Source of the DNA: Cyclospora cayetanensis
Taxonomy: Eukaryota; Apicomplexa; Conoidasida; Eucoccidiorida; Eimeriidae
DNA length: 62,425 bases
Reading direction: 5' to 3'
NCBI RefSeq assembly: GCF_002999335.1
Contig: NW_020312039.1
Span: 85,001 to 147,425, forward strand
Part shown: piece by piece, positions 48,301 through 60,400 of the stretch
Numbering within the stretch: position 1 is the stretch's first letter
How the letters are laid out: each line of letters begins with the position of its first letter
Notes under the pieces: generated by a model
Databases searched by the model: none
What the model saw: the letters and a program-made list of their open reading frames with translations, nothing else
What the model was told of the DNA's origin: nothing
Position numbers and translations under genes: made by a program

Positions 48301-51300
48301 GGAGTACAAACTGCACATCGAGAAGGATGCCGCATTTTGCCGGCGATTTCAAAATATCGTCGTGGAAGCCCCATCAAAGGAGAGCGCCATGTGTAAGCCA
48401 CCAGCTGTGGCTGCTTTCGATGCAGGACTGTGTACTTCTATTTTTTTGATACCCTTATTTGTGTACCTCCAAACTTTTGTTGCGTGATTTCATTGTTGTC
48501 CTTTTTTTGCATACATGAGTTTGTGCGGTAAATGGCTGTGGCTTTCCAAAAGCTGCCTGATGGGTCTATTGGTCTACGTGTGCGTATGTGTTTGCACCAG
48601 CAATCCTGCTGGGGTTGAGGCATCACTACGAGCAGTTTCACAATGTAGATATCTCCGAGGAGGTGATCGACCAAATCGTGAACCTGAGTGACCGATACGT
48701 AAAGCAGCGCTCATTCCCCGACAAGGCAATAGACCTTTTAGATGAATCCTGCTCGTGGAAGAAGGTGTCTTACAACAAGCAGCTCGTCCTGCTTAGGAAG
48801 AAAATTTCATCAGCGGAAATGCAGGGCTCCGAGACCGTAAGCAGGATTTCACAAGGAAACACTTTGGTGGGAACTATTAGTACCCTTTCAGTTGTGGACC
48901 CACGCAACTTGCTACCGCTGATCAAATGGCTAGCTCAGTTTATCTCTCTCTCTCCATCTGATGCTCTCTCTCCCTCCGTGCCGCTGCATACCAAGATGTT
49001 GCGTGCCTCTCACCCCTTCTGCCTAAACATGCCTCCGTATGTTAGGCCTTGTGTCTTGCGTGCTTGCACAGACGGAAGAGGACCTGAAGGCCATGAGAGA
49101 GGAACTTGCAGCGCTAGAGGCCCTCACTGCAGTAAGCTTTTCCTCCCCTCTTCTCATATTTTCCTGTTATGGCTCTCGTACTCTCTCCATCTTTCTTCAT
49201 CCTCTCTTTTCGCGTGTTTTTCTGCTGCGGATCGCTCATGGACCTCTAGGTCTGCGTATTCTTCTGTGCCCTCTGACCAAAGAAAAGGATGGCCTTTACC
49301 TCCTGACTTGTGCTTTGTCTGCGCAGGGTGGAAAGCGCCTGGAGCTGACGGTACACGATGTGGCACATATCCTCAGCATTTGGACCGGCATTCCCATGGG
49401 AAAGATGACGGAGGACGAGATCTCAAGGGTTCTCCGGCTCGCAGATATTCTGTCTCTGGTGAGAGTTCGCTGCTGCTTTGAGCCGATTTATCCTGCTTTT
49501 GCTGCTTCTGTATGTCGATGTCTTTATCATATGGTGCAATTGCACCGAGAGGGCTGTTTCTGGTGCAGAAAGTGGTGGGCCAGTACCAGGCGGTGAAGGC
49601 GGTGTCTGACGCCCTGGCGATCCAACGCGCCGGCCTCAGTCCAAGAAACAAACCGTTGGGATCCTTCTTGTTCCTTGGCTCTTCTGGTCTGCTGATGCCC
49701 CCCCCTCCCTTCCCCTCCTGCCATTTCTGTATTCGTGTCCTCTGGGGAGATGTAGTTTTTCCATATAGTGGCAACCGAAAACGTTCTGGTTCTTGTCTGG
49801 CGTCATCCACTACTTTTTGCTTAGGTGTTGGTAAGACAGAGTTGGCGAAGGCAGTCGCCCAAGAAATGTTCCACTCAGAAAAGAATTTGATTCGTTTGGA
49901 CATGGTGGAGTATCAAGAAGCCCACAGCATCTCCCGTCTTATTGGACCTCCCCCGGGGTATATGGGTAACGATGAGGGTGGCCAGCTCACGGAAGCAGTC
50001 AGGCAGAAGCCCCACAGCGTCATCGTCTTCGACGAAGCAGAAAATGCACACAAAAATCTCTGGTCGCTCCTCCTGCCCGTATGTCTGAAGAGCCCTCCTT
50101 CCCCTAAAAAACTCCGTGTCTTTGCCTTCCTTGCCAGTAAATATTGTGTCGTCAACAATCCCTTTCCTCGCCAGTATATGTCAAAGTGCTTAGATCCACA
50201 CGTACACATCTGCTTCCCCCTGTGTCTGTCCGCGTTACGTCTGTGTGAGTGAGTCCTGTTGCCCGTCTGTCTCGCTCCTTTGTGCCTTGCATTAGGCAAG
50301 CTTGGGAAGGCGTTTCTTTCTCTTTCCTGCTACGCCCTATTGGCAAATCTGTAAGCGCTGTGATTTGCTTTTCCTGCTCTTGTTCCCTGCAGATGCTGGA
50401 CGAGGGTCACTTGTCAGACTCTAAGGGCAACCGCGTGGATTTCACCAGTTGCCTGATCATTCTTACCTCCAACATTGGGCAGCAATTTATTCTCGATGGC
50501 TATAAGGAGGCCCGCGCAATCGCCGTGGGCAATAAGGCTATTGGCCCATCTACAAGCGACGAAGGCGGGAAGGGTGGCGCTGGCGCTTCCGGAAGTTTCA
50601 AAATTCCCGGAAAGTTGCCGTCTGACGTGCTAAAGAGAATGAGGCAAAACGTGCTCAAGGAGGTCTTTGGATATTTCAAGCCCCAAGTTATTGGTAGAAT
50701 GAGTGAAGTCATTGTAAGCCACTGAGACGCGCAGATATATATGTACATGCATATATATGCAGACACACACGTGCGCGCACATTTAAATCCACACGAGCTA
50801 CTAGGCTAGTACGGAACTTGAAGGATTCATTCTTGTTCATGAAGAAAGACTGTTTCTGCCGAATGCAAATATATACCCTTGGTGTCTGAAAGTATCTTTG
50901 CTTAGTAAAGCAGCTGGCGCTGGAGGAGATGTATGCATACATGGGTGTCCGCTTATCCGGCAGTCAAGGCAGTTTTGGACATTGTGCTGCCTTATCCTTC
51001 GGTTCATGAGCCTGCTGGGTGTGCTGAACCATCGGTTAGTCGCTATCGTAAGCCCAATGCATTTGTTCCGTTAGACTTTGCTATCTTCAGATTTTTGAGC
51101 CACTGAACGAGCAAGCGATGAAGGGTGTGCTTGGCCTAAAACTGGCTGCCCTCGTACAGAGCATGGCCAGCAAGGGAGTCGACTTCAGGGTCACGAATTC
51201 GGCGATACAGTTCATCTTGGAAAGGGCGTGGTCCTACAAGTATGGTGGCCGGCGAATGGGCAAGTGCGTCTTTAGCTCTTGCGTGGTAGTGATAGATCCA

Positions 51301-52121
51301 CAACAACCATACCTTGCTTAGCGCTCAATCCCAGTGGCATACAGGGTTACTCAACAAAGGCACCCTCGTGCCAGCAGTGCTTGCTGCTGCTACCCAATTG
51401 TTTTAAGACTTTTGAAGGGCATGTTGATGCTTTTCTCCAAGGATACTTCCTCCCCGGCGCGTTCTAGAGGCCTTTGTTCCTCGGCATTTTCAGGTTGTGT
51501 GTCTTTGTGACACTTCTGCATCTTTGGGGCGCCGCTGTGCAAATTCCTCTTGTATGCGCCTCAGATACCTCGAGAAGTACATCAAGTTCAAGCTAGCGCC
51601 ATTGTTGATCTCTGGGAAGTTGAAATCAGGAGACAGGGCTATCCTCGCGCGTTCCAAAGTCAACACCAACCAGCTTATTCTTATCGTAAGTCTTCAGTTC
51701 TGTGTATGGCCATATTTCCTTTAGCGGGCTGGAAATATTCCTGCGACACTTGGCTGCTATGACTGGGCGCACTGCGCGGCGTTTGCCCCATTTCCAACGA
51801 CACAACACGCCATGGAACACCGCCTGGCCTCGAGCGGACCCACACCATGCATTCGATGTTGTCGCCACCCTCCACCACTCCGAACCCAAGCATTAGGTCG
51901 TCGGTCTTGTGGATGAAGCAGCGAGTTTTCTTATATCGGAGGGGTTAGTCACAACCTCTAAGGGTACTTACCCCCTGATTGTGCAATCCGCTGTTCTTGT
52001 GTAGGTCTGCGAGCTGGACGATACGGGTACGTGCTTGACTGGAACAAAATACGGAACGAAGCTAGTAACCCAGGAGGCCAAAGCACAAGATGCGGATGAT
52101 GGGGAAGAATCCATTGAATGA
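45309..52121 (+). CDS. clpB: ClpB/Hsp100-type AAA+ chaperone, paralogue B, with signal-peptide-like N-terminus
   Basis: Seventeen exons join in phase to 919 residues: 45309-45419, 45657-45852, 46228-46319, 46800-46987, 47178-47352, 47668-47766, 47906-48156, 48277-48392, 48601-48836, 49072-49131, 49327-49458, 49569-49686, 49825-50078, 50393-50713, 51091-51263, 51565-51685 and 52005-52121. The ATG at 45309 opens [19 protein letters not shown], a likely signal peptide. Next are Clp_N (to about 196), D1 with GEPGVGKT (about 265), MRGEFEKR (about 309) and [14 protein letters not shown], and a short helical middle domain (about 475-525). D2 has GVGKTEL (about 592), [19 protein letters not shown] (about 655), TSNIG, a Gly/Ser insert unlike that of paralogue A, and sensor-2 YGGRR. 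The acidic C-terminus ends EESIE. A role in an exported or apicoplast compartment is inference from the leader alone. Confidence 0.93.
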
Positions 52122-55100
52122 AGAGCTCGCGCGCCTTAGCCATGCGCTGGGGAATGCTGTTGCTCCTCCAAGGGGACTTGAGCGAAACGGATCCAGTTGT
52201 GGGGGGAAGGTACCAAGGAAAGCGGACAGGCAGTAGAGTACTTACCTGAACACGCATGCAGTATATATGCTTCAAACTGTAGTTGAAAGAGAGTCCTGCT
52301 TCTTTAGTATTGTGTGCCTAGCTACGCCTAAGTTCCTCTTGGGCTCGGACGCAGCTCGGCCTTATCTCCCGCAGGGAGTTGTGCTCAGCAGGCATCGCGC
52401 TGCAACTTTGGGAAACGCACGCAAAATAGGCAGGTTACTTGATGGCGTGTCCAGGGAGCTTCAGTGCACATGACATACGGGGGTATCTGGCAAGTTGGCT
52501 AGCCTACGAGATTGCAACAGGTTATCGGGGGATCGAGTGTTTCTGGCTGCTTGTCTACCCTCGCGCTCTCAAGTGCGGCCTTCTTATGTAGTGTGGCCTT
52601 CTGCTCCATCCTTTCCTCTGCTCCCTGAGGGAGTTTGTTTGTTTGGCTGTCGGACGATTATCCGGCGGAACTCAAGGTGCCGGTGACGGTCATTTCAAGG
52701 CTCCAGACTCGTGCTACTTTTGACAACCAAAGTGACAAAGAATAGCTCATAAATGTTGTGGTCGTCATAGGTTTGCATACATGGGGTCCAGGGGTTCAGA
52801 AGACAAAGAAGAATGGAGACAGACATTGTTGTGTGCACAGCCTGGGGGGGGTCGTCACCCTTGTTGCTTGGCGCTGGTGTGGAGCCTTGGATGTAGGTAT
52901 AAAGTCACAACTAGCCTCTGTCGGTGGCAATCAATAGGGTTAAGAATTAGCAGCGCGGTACGGAGATCTCGTGAGGAACAGTTACGGCTTGTACTTCGTT
53001 TCGAGACTCTGGGATTCTTGTGTGCTTTGCCGTATTCCCGGTTGGCGAAATAATGGTGATCTGTTGGGGGCCTGCGGTGTCGTAACATTGATCATTGTTC
53101 TCTACCAGTTGAGCGGATTCCCGTCTCTTCCTGCTAGAATGTGGGCACTAGCCTCCAAGCAGAAACATTGAGCATCTCTACTGCTTGGCATCTTCGAGGG
53201 ACCGTTGACTGTGTTTTCTGATGGGAAGCGGTCGTTGGCAGAATACACGGCGTAGGTATCTGCATTGAGAATTATTTTTGGCATTGCAGCCGAAAGACTC
53301 CTCGTGGGTGCGAACCCCTGGCATGCCTCCTTAGCTGTTTGCAGGCACATTTGCGGAGTCACTGATTTGTTTTGAAGGATAAGATGCAACGGGATGGGGG
53401 CGGGCGGGGGCGCTGCGCGCTTTCCTAGGGCCTAAAGAGAAATTCTTGAGAGCTGTGCCTTTCACATGGACATGTAGAGGGTCAGCTTGAGGCCTTTGGA
53501 GACGATGTCCAAGTGTGCACGATTGCATGGGAGGCCGGCACCAGGACCACCGGAGAAAGGCTGGTGCTACGGGCTCGGTTCTCCTTTCCACGTGAAAGGG
53601 GCAGCCTCACACATGCGCTATTAAGAAAGCCATCACGCATATCGACGTCCTGGGGAGCAAACATGGGTTGTAGAGGGATTTGTAAAGGAGGGAGAGAATG
53701 CGCAAATCTTCAAATAATATTTTACGTTTTGGCTTCTAAACAGCACCGACCCGAGTAGCAAAGCGCAAGCTGTGCATTTGCGCTCTGCCCTTTAGATTTT
53801 ATGTGCTTTCTCGAAAAGTGCCTTCAAGATCACTTGTTTTGTCTACAGGGGAAGCAGCAAGGTACGAAGGCAGACCAACAATAACTCTGTAGTACGGGCC
53901 CATTGGTCCCTTTCCCCTCCCTAATTTACTCCTGGAATGATCCAGTCGCTCCTTCCCGTGCGAGCATCGGTGTTAAACGTGGCCTTGCGCTGAAGCAACA
54001 GAGCAAGGCAACAGCGGTGGTAGTCTAGTCTCGCTTTCCCGAGAAATCGTGACCTGAACACCTGCTCCTCCTTTCTCTCGTATGCACACACTCCAGCGTT
54101 TTGTGGCGCAGAAGCTATGTCATACACCAACTATGTATTGCCGGCTTTGTTCTCAATCAGGCTAGTATCACTCAGTGCGTGTTGCTCAGGGAAGTCCATG
54201 CGGATTAATGGGGTTCAAACTCATTCCCATTGAGTAGTTGAGTCCCTCCCTAGCACAGCCCGAACACCCAAACAATGCTTCGATTAATCTGGGTGTGAAT
54301 TGGCTAACAGTGCCGGTGCGGCTACCCTAGCTTAGGCTTTGCAGTTGCTGGGACAAATACTGCGCACCTGGGCACGTCTCACCGCACTACTTGTAGTCGT
54401 TCTCGGGAAAGCACCGTTTTCCATATAGTAAACCCACGGCATGTCTGTAAGTCTCTGGGTCCTGATTCTTGGTCAAAAATAATGGCAAAGGTACTGGGCA
54501 GCGAGGAAGAAAAACGCTCAGCAAGGAGGCACCCTGTGCATCGATAGACAGGAGTCCATATCTGCCGCATGACGCGCCCTGTCCACTTTTTAGCCCCAAA
54601 GCTTGTCTGTGCATGAAAAATGAAGAGGCGGCAAGAGAAAAGGTATATAAAATGAACTGGGAATAAGCGTTTTGTTAAAGTGCTTGGCGGTGACTAGGAT
54701 CTATGTGGCAACGAGTGACTAGGTGAAAACACAGCGACTCTGTCCTTCTGCCACGCTCAAACGGGAAATACGGTCGCAAATGTTCTGTTATCATCCATTT
54801 TGCCTTCCTACTAGTGTCTTTCACGTTTTCAAGGGCTCTTAAGGATTTGAAATGCAAGCCCTACTGGGCAAGGAGACAGCTACGATTACCCATAAAACAC
54901 CGCATTTGACGCTGGTGTGCGGTACACTCTTCTTATGGGCACGATAATATCATATCAGCAGTCGACGGAGATTTCAATGCTGCCTTTCTGGGTGCTTCAA
55001 CAGCAGCGAGGGAACGTCGTTGGTCGCAAGAAGGGGTACACGGAGGTTCAGGAATGCCAGTGCTCGGCTCGAGGGTCTAGCAAAGCTACAGTGATTGACA

Positions 55101-55577
55101 ACCGAAACCCCTTTCTTACCACTTGCTGTAAATCGAAACGATGAACTGCCCTCCCGCCCCATCTTCAGATATACAACTCGCTGCGCATGCGGTGCTGCCT
55201 CAGCAGTAAGAAAGAAGCGGACAGTTGGTTCACGGAGCACAAGGGGCGACTAGATCAATGTATTTTCTATCAACTAGAAGATATTGACTGATCTATGTTC
55301 ATGGGAAAGCAGGAACAAAGACATGGCAATGCAACTGGCTAGAACAGTGCAGCAGTAGTTCGCCTCCCAGTGTATTCGCAGACACGTCAGTTTCAAGGCT
55401 TTAGAGGGTCCGCTGCCTCTATATTCTTCTGCTTCATATTTTCGCCTTTCCAAAGTCTGCTAGAGGTGGCGATTTCTCCGTTTCCCGCCTGCTACCCCTT
55501 TTGTTCTTCGCTGGTCCTCTTCCCTGTTGCCTCGGCCGCAGCCTGCAGCACCTAAACCAGACGCTCGACCGCAAAAG
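52122..55577. other. Gene-poor stretch between Clp paralogue B and SDF2
   Basis: No conserved coding exon or RNA gene was recognised on either strand. Frames such as 53331-53591 (-), 53513-53758 (+) and 54469-54666 (+) lack motifs and splice partners. Confidence 0.45.
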
Positions 55578-57410
55578 ATGGCTTTAGGTGGAAGGATTTG
55601 CCTGTTGGCCTGTATTATAGCAGCCGTATGCGCCACAAATAGCCGTGAGGCGCAGGGAGCTCCACGAGCAGTAACTTACGGCAGCGCCATTGCCCTTGTT
55701 CACGAAGCATCAGGACATAAGTGAGCGCGCATGCGCTTTCTTGCCTTCCGGATTCAACAGCCTCTATCTGCTGCTGCTACTAAGGCCTTGAATCCTGCGT
55801 TCTGCGGGTGTGCACTGCTGCGGTAGCCTGTGTTTACACTACCGAAGCTACTGCACTCGCAGAGAAGGCTGCCGCCATGAGATTATGCGACAAAGCTCTT
55901 TGTCTGCTTCTCTTCAGGCTGTACTCGGGCAAGATTTCCTGGGGCTCGGGCTCTGTTGGTCAAGCAGTGGTGCGTACAGCACCGTCAAACGTGCCTTGTC
56001 TTTCTCCCACGATACTTATTGAATAATCTCCTGTTGTTTGGTATTTCGGCCTGCATGGCCTCCAGTTTGCATGTATTCGATTTTGAAATCATCTGACTTT
56101 TTTACCTAGGAAGGTTGCACTGGCGGCATGTAGGCTGCATCTTCCCGCAATTTTTTCTATGTTTGCGACTTTGTTGCCCTACTTGCGCATTCCAAAGAGA
56201 GTGCTCCTCTCCCTAGTTGCGGGCATAGCGAGCCGAACACTACCGTTTGTCTGTCTTGATGGCGCAGACTGCCCAGCCAGCAACGGATGCAACCGCGTCC
56301 CTCTGGTCGGTGCGCGCTGCAGCCCTTCCTGCTCCCTCCCCGTTGGACCCCCAGCAGCCAGCTGGCTCTCCTCCTCCCACAGTCGGCGCCGGAGTTCCTG
56401 TGCGCTGCGGCAGCTCTGTTGTTCTCGAACACGTAGGCAGCCAGGCCCTCTTGAGGACTGGACCTGCAGAGGCCCCTCTCTCACCGAACCACGAGGCAAG
56501 GCCATAGTAAAACGATTTCCCGGATTTGGTATTTCTACCTACTGTTCTTTTGTGGCTGCCTATTGACACTGGCCCGATCACCCTCTTGAGTTTATTAGGC
56601 AGTGGAGCTGCGCTTGCCGCATCCAGTTGTGCCCCTCTTGGGGGTTGCTCGTCGTCTAATTTTTCCCATGCCTCACGGTTTTACCCTGTGGTCATTGTAT
56701 CACATGCCCGTATCCGGAGTTCATGAGCGGCGCTGCTAGTGCTGGTTCATTGTTTAATGCTGCAGGTCGGCGCGGCCTTAGTTCCTGAGGGCAGGGACTC
56801 TCGGTTTGTCGTCGAATGCACGGGTGACGGAGACGTGTGGCGAGTGGGCCACCCTGTGAAACTGCGAAACATGCTCCTAGGCGCCAACCTTCAGGCCTCC
56901 CAGCAGCACGCGTAAGCACCATTTTGGCTTTGGGTAGATGATGAATATTGACGACTTCCCCACTGCGCCAGGTGGATTCCCTGTTGAGCGCTGCCAAGAA
57001 GACGAGGCGTCGGACTATCGTCATGACATAGATTTCAGAGGCTTGAAAGTGCCTACTTCTTTCATTGGCGCCCTTCAACCAATATATCTTTGAACTCATG
57101 TTTTGGGTTGCTTTCTGCTGCATCTGGATAGGGTTGTTTGTGCCGTCGATCGCTGGATTCCGCTTTTGAGAAAAATGAACGCTTGCCCATAGGCACCTCT
57201 CATTTGATGTGCATTGTATTCTGCAGCTTCAGCTACAGCAACTGCGGGAGAGGCTGTCCTATTGCGGGCCACCTCGAGGTCTCTGTTGTGCGGGGACGCC
57301 CCTCTTCTTGGTCTTGGCAGCAGCCAGCGGACTCGTGGACCGCCCAGCCGCAGCTTCTCTTCTTTGCCGAAGGAGAGACTGAAGAAAACGGCCTTCACGA
57401 TGAACTCTGA
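55578..57410 (+). CDS. SDF2: SDF2-like MIR-domain ER protein with C-terminal HDEL
   Basis: SDF2-type proteins are small ER-lumen proteins made of MIR repeats that work with Hsp40/BiP and protein O-mannosylation quality control. Five exons give 250 residues: 55578-55720, 55918-55969, 56268-56495, 56766-56911 and 57227-57410. The ATG starts a signal peptide (ALGGRICLLACIIAAVCA). MIR units follow: VTYGSAIALVHEASGHKLYS with WGSGSVGQAV; VPVRCGSSVVLEHVGSQALL with PLSPNHEV; and VWRVGHPVKLRN. The protein ends LHDEL then TGA, an ER-retrieval signal. A Pro/Ala-rich insert lies between the first and second MIR units. The intron after 56495 appears to use GC (GAG/GCAAGG) rather than GT: it restores the conserved NHE-V join, and the nearest GT donor would create a stop at the junction. 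Confidence 0.9.
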
Positions 57411-60400
57411 TGGAAACGGAAGAAGTACTGAGAGCAGCGCGAAATGCGAAACAAGATGCACAGATAGCGGCACGGGAAGAAGGGCGAGCATCGGAAGGAC
57501 AGAAGTAGGGCACGATAGAGCTTTGTAGGCACATTTGCAGCGCAAGGAGGCTTTGAGACTTAAAGGGTCATACTCATTAGGCCTTCATTGTCCTCTCTTA
57601 GATGCCTGCGAAGGGTTCGGTGGTTATGAGTGCCTTGTATGTCAAAACAACATTCTTTTCAACAGCATCACGAACGTAGCTGTGTTCGTTTCAGCTAAAA
57701 GTCTTACAGTGGCTGAAAGCCAGCATTCGCGACAGAAAATCACGACAATGGGCCAAGAGGGTGTTAAAACTTTCTATGGCACACATGCTACTATAAGCTA
57801 CTTGATGCTTCTGGCTGCCATTTGGCTGGTCTTCCTTCTTAAGCGCAACGCGAAGCTCTCAAATCTGTGTTAAACGATTGTTACCGCCTTTTAAGGAGGA
57901 GCAGTGTCGGAAAATCTCATAGGGGATCCCAATACATGTGACGTGCCTAAATGTCCGACTGAGTACAATGAACTATTCTGTCCTGCGATAAGGGTGGGTG
58001 AAAAAGACACACTATGTATTGGCGCAACCAATAGGTCGAAGGAAACGGATTTGTGCGAGTTCTCTAGTCTTGGCCTACCTTGCGGATACAGGCCGTCGTT
58101 CTAGAAGAAACGCGTAAGGATAGAGCTAATACATGCATACGTCCTGCCTGAATGCAACCTGTGGGGCATTAGGCCTTGGTTTCTAAAGCCGTCTTCTGAG
58201 AATAAAAATCCGAAACGCAGTGTTTAGCTCCGTAATCACCAAGCACAGTGCAATACGTCAATGCAAAGGCATCGAGGACCAGTCTTAAGGAAAGTAACCG
58301 CGTGCTTAACACGTACGTAATTGAAGCCAAAACAGCTTGACAAATTGATGGATCCTCCAACGACCGTTGTGCCTGGTATCTTCAACAAAGTGTACTTCTC
58401 AAAGCAGGAGCTGCTGTGCAGCTTCCGACTTACCGCATGATGGGTGGAAATTAGGAGGCCACTAACTTTAGAAACTAGAAATATAACGTCAGTCGAAGAT
58501 AGAGGCATTTCGATAACCAGGAGGTACTACTCTATGGAGCTTGCCTGCCAATGCGCACATTTGTGCTTCGGCTCTATCTCAAGCACATTCTTCAAAACTT
58601 AGCTGTGACTCTTATCGTATGCATCTGTGGACCTAGTACTACTACTACATCACCGTTTTCTGCAACACTGACGCATTCTGCAAAGGTTGTGGCCATCTCT
58701 TTGACTCGTACCCCAGAGCCTTCATGCGACCAGACTAAGACCACATGCTGCACGCGCACGACTAAGGTTTTCCTCTGTACCCAGGCCGACGCCTGGCATC
58801 TCATGTGTCTATTCGAATAAAACACGAGAGTTACCAGTAGTAGAGGTGTGGCCGACTGCCTTTCGTGGGAAATGCCCCCTGAGGAGTTTTTCGCAAGAAC
58901 GCATCATGATTCGCATGATGCCACTTCCGTACAGTAGATATTTCTCCTTGCTGCAGTCTCTACCGCTCATCCTTCGAAGTACGTTTGTCAGTAGCTCGCC
59001 TCTTTTGACTTGCCATACTCCTGTATCAAATGATAGGTAGTTGCTACAGTTGGAGAAGGCTGTCTTTGAGAGTTCCACAGGGGCACTTAGTCAGAGGTCT
59101 ACGGGAACGAGCTTTAGGGCCTGAAAGAACCAATAAGTGTTGCCCCAAACACAAGGGACATATGTGTTGTATGGATTCCAGGTAAGCAGAAAGTACAGGG
59201 CTCCTAATACAGCAAGAGCCTCTCCATGATGCCAATCCGCAAGCCTCTGCTGGTACGAGCACGGCCCCAGTGTCCTCAGGCTTACCCACTAGTACGGTTG
59301 AGGGGTGTCACATCTTTGGAAGAAGGGATATTGGCACCGGTGCACGACTGCATATCCAATGAGGGGGTGCTCTCACGCGGTTCCTAAAACCCTAATCCAG
59401 TTGTGCAAGAACATGTAACACACAGGCGCGGCTGCTTTACCTCTGCCCGAGACGAAAGAGATGAAGGACAGCGGAAAGGATGCAGTAATCAAAAGTGTGT
59501 TCGCCTCGACAAGTGTTCTCTCCCCCCTTCTCGCGCTTTTTCTTGTCATGAAACGAAGCTCGACAAAAGGTGGCATTTCCGTAGCCTTCTATTATCTCTA
59601 GTCATCGTAAGTATCGCCAGCAGGACGCGCTAGGGAGCGTGAACCATCATATACTTGTCGAAGGAAGATGGCACCGATTCCACAGCCACCCTCAGCTATC
59701 GCCTTGCCGCAAGACAACCCTTGTATTATTTCGGTCCCGCGCGCCCAATGTAGCAGGCAGAATGTGGGGCCGGTATTTCTAATTCATGCTGCGCTGGATC
59801 GAAAGTGCCGCTTTCTACTTGTGCTCTCAAAGCGACAAACAGAGTATCCAGGGGATGAAACTGCTTTGCCTGATGCTGCAACCGTTCAAGCCAATCAGGT
59901 GCGAAGCTTCGCATTGTGTAAGGTGCTAAAGCATGAGGCGCTCTCTTGCCTGTGAGTTCGGTGCCAGTGGGAAAAAGGGCAGCCCACATGTGCTTCACGA
60001 ACGGAAAAGTATCTTATATAAGCAGCATGGCTCTACAGCGCATTAAGAAGTGGCAAGCAAAAGGGAAAGAAGACAATACATGCTGCTTCGTGTGCCAGCT
60101 TGCCCTGCAGGGAGCTCCTATAAAATGCCCATATATCGGGATCGTGCAGGAGGACAAAAATTGAACTCGCCTCTAAAAACTCTTGAAACTAATAATGAGT
60201 AATTGGGTAGTCGATCTCAATACTCCAGGAGACAAGGATCTCCAAAAAAAAAAGCTTTTGAGAGGTACTTTTAGTTGGGTGCGGGAAACCATGGTCATGC
60301 AGAAAAGAGCAAGCTTAATGCTCAACGCAGACACCTGGAGAGCTTAGCACATGTATCAGGGTTTCCATGACTCCATAAAAGCAAATAGCATGGTTCAAGT

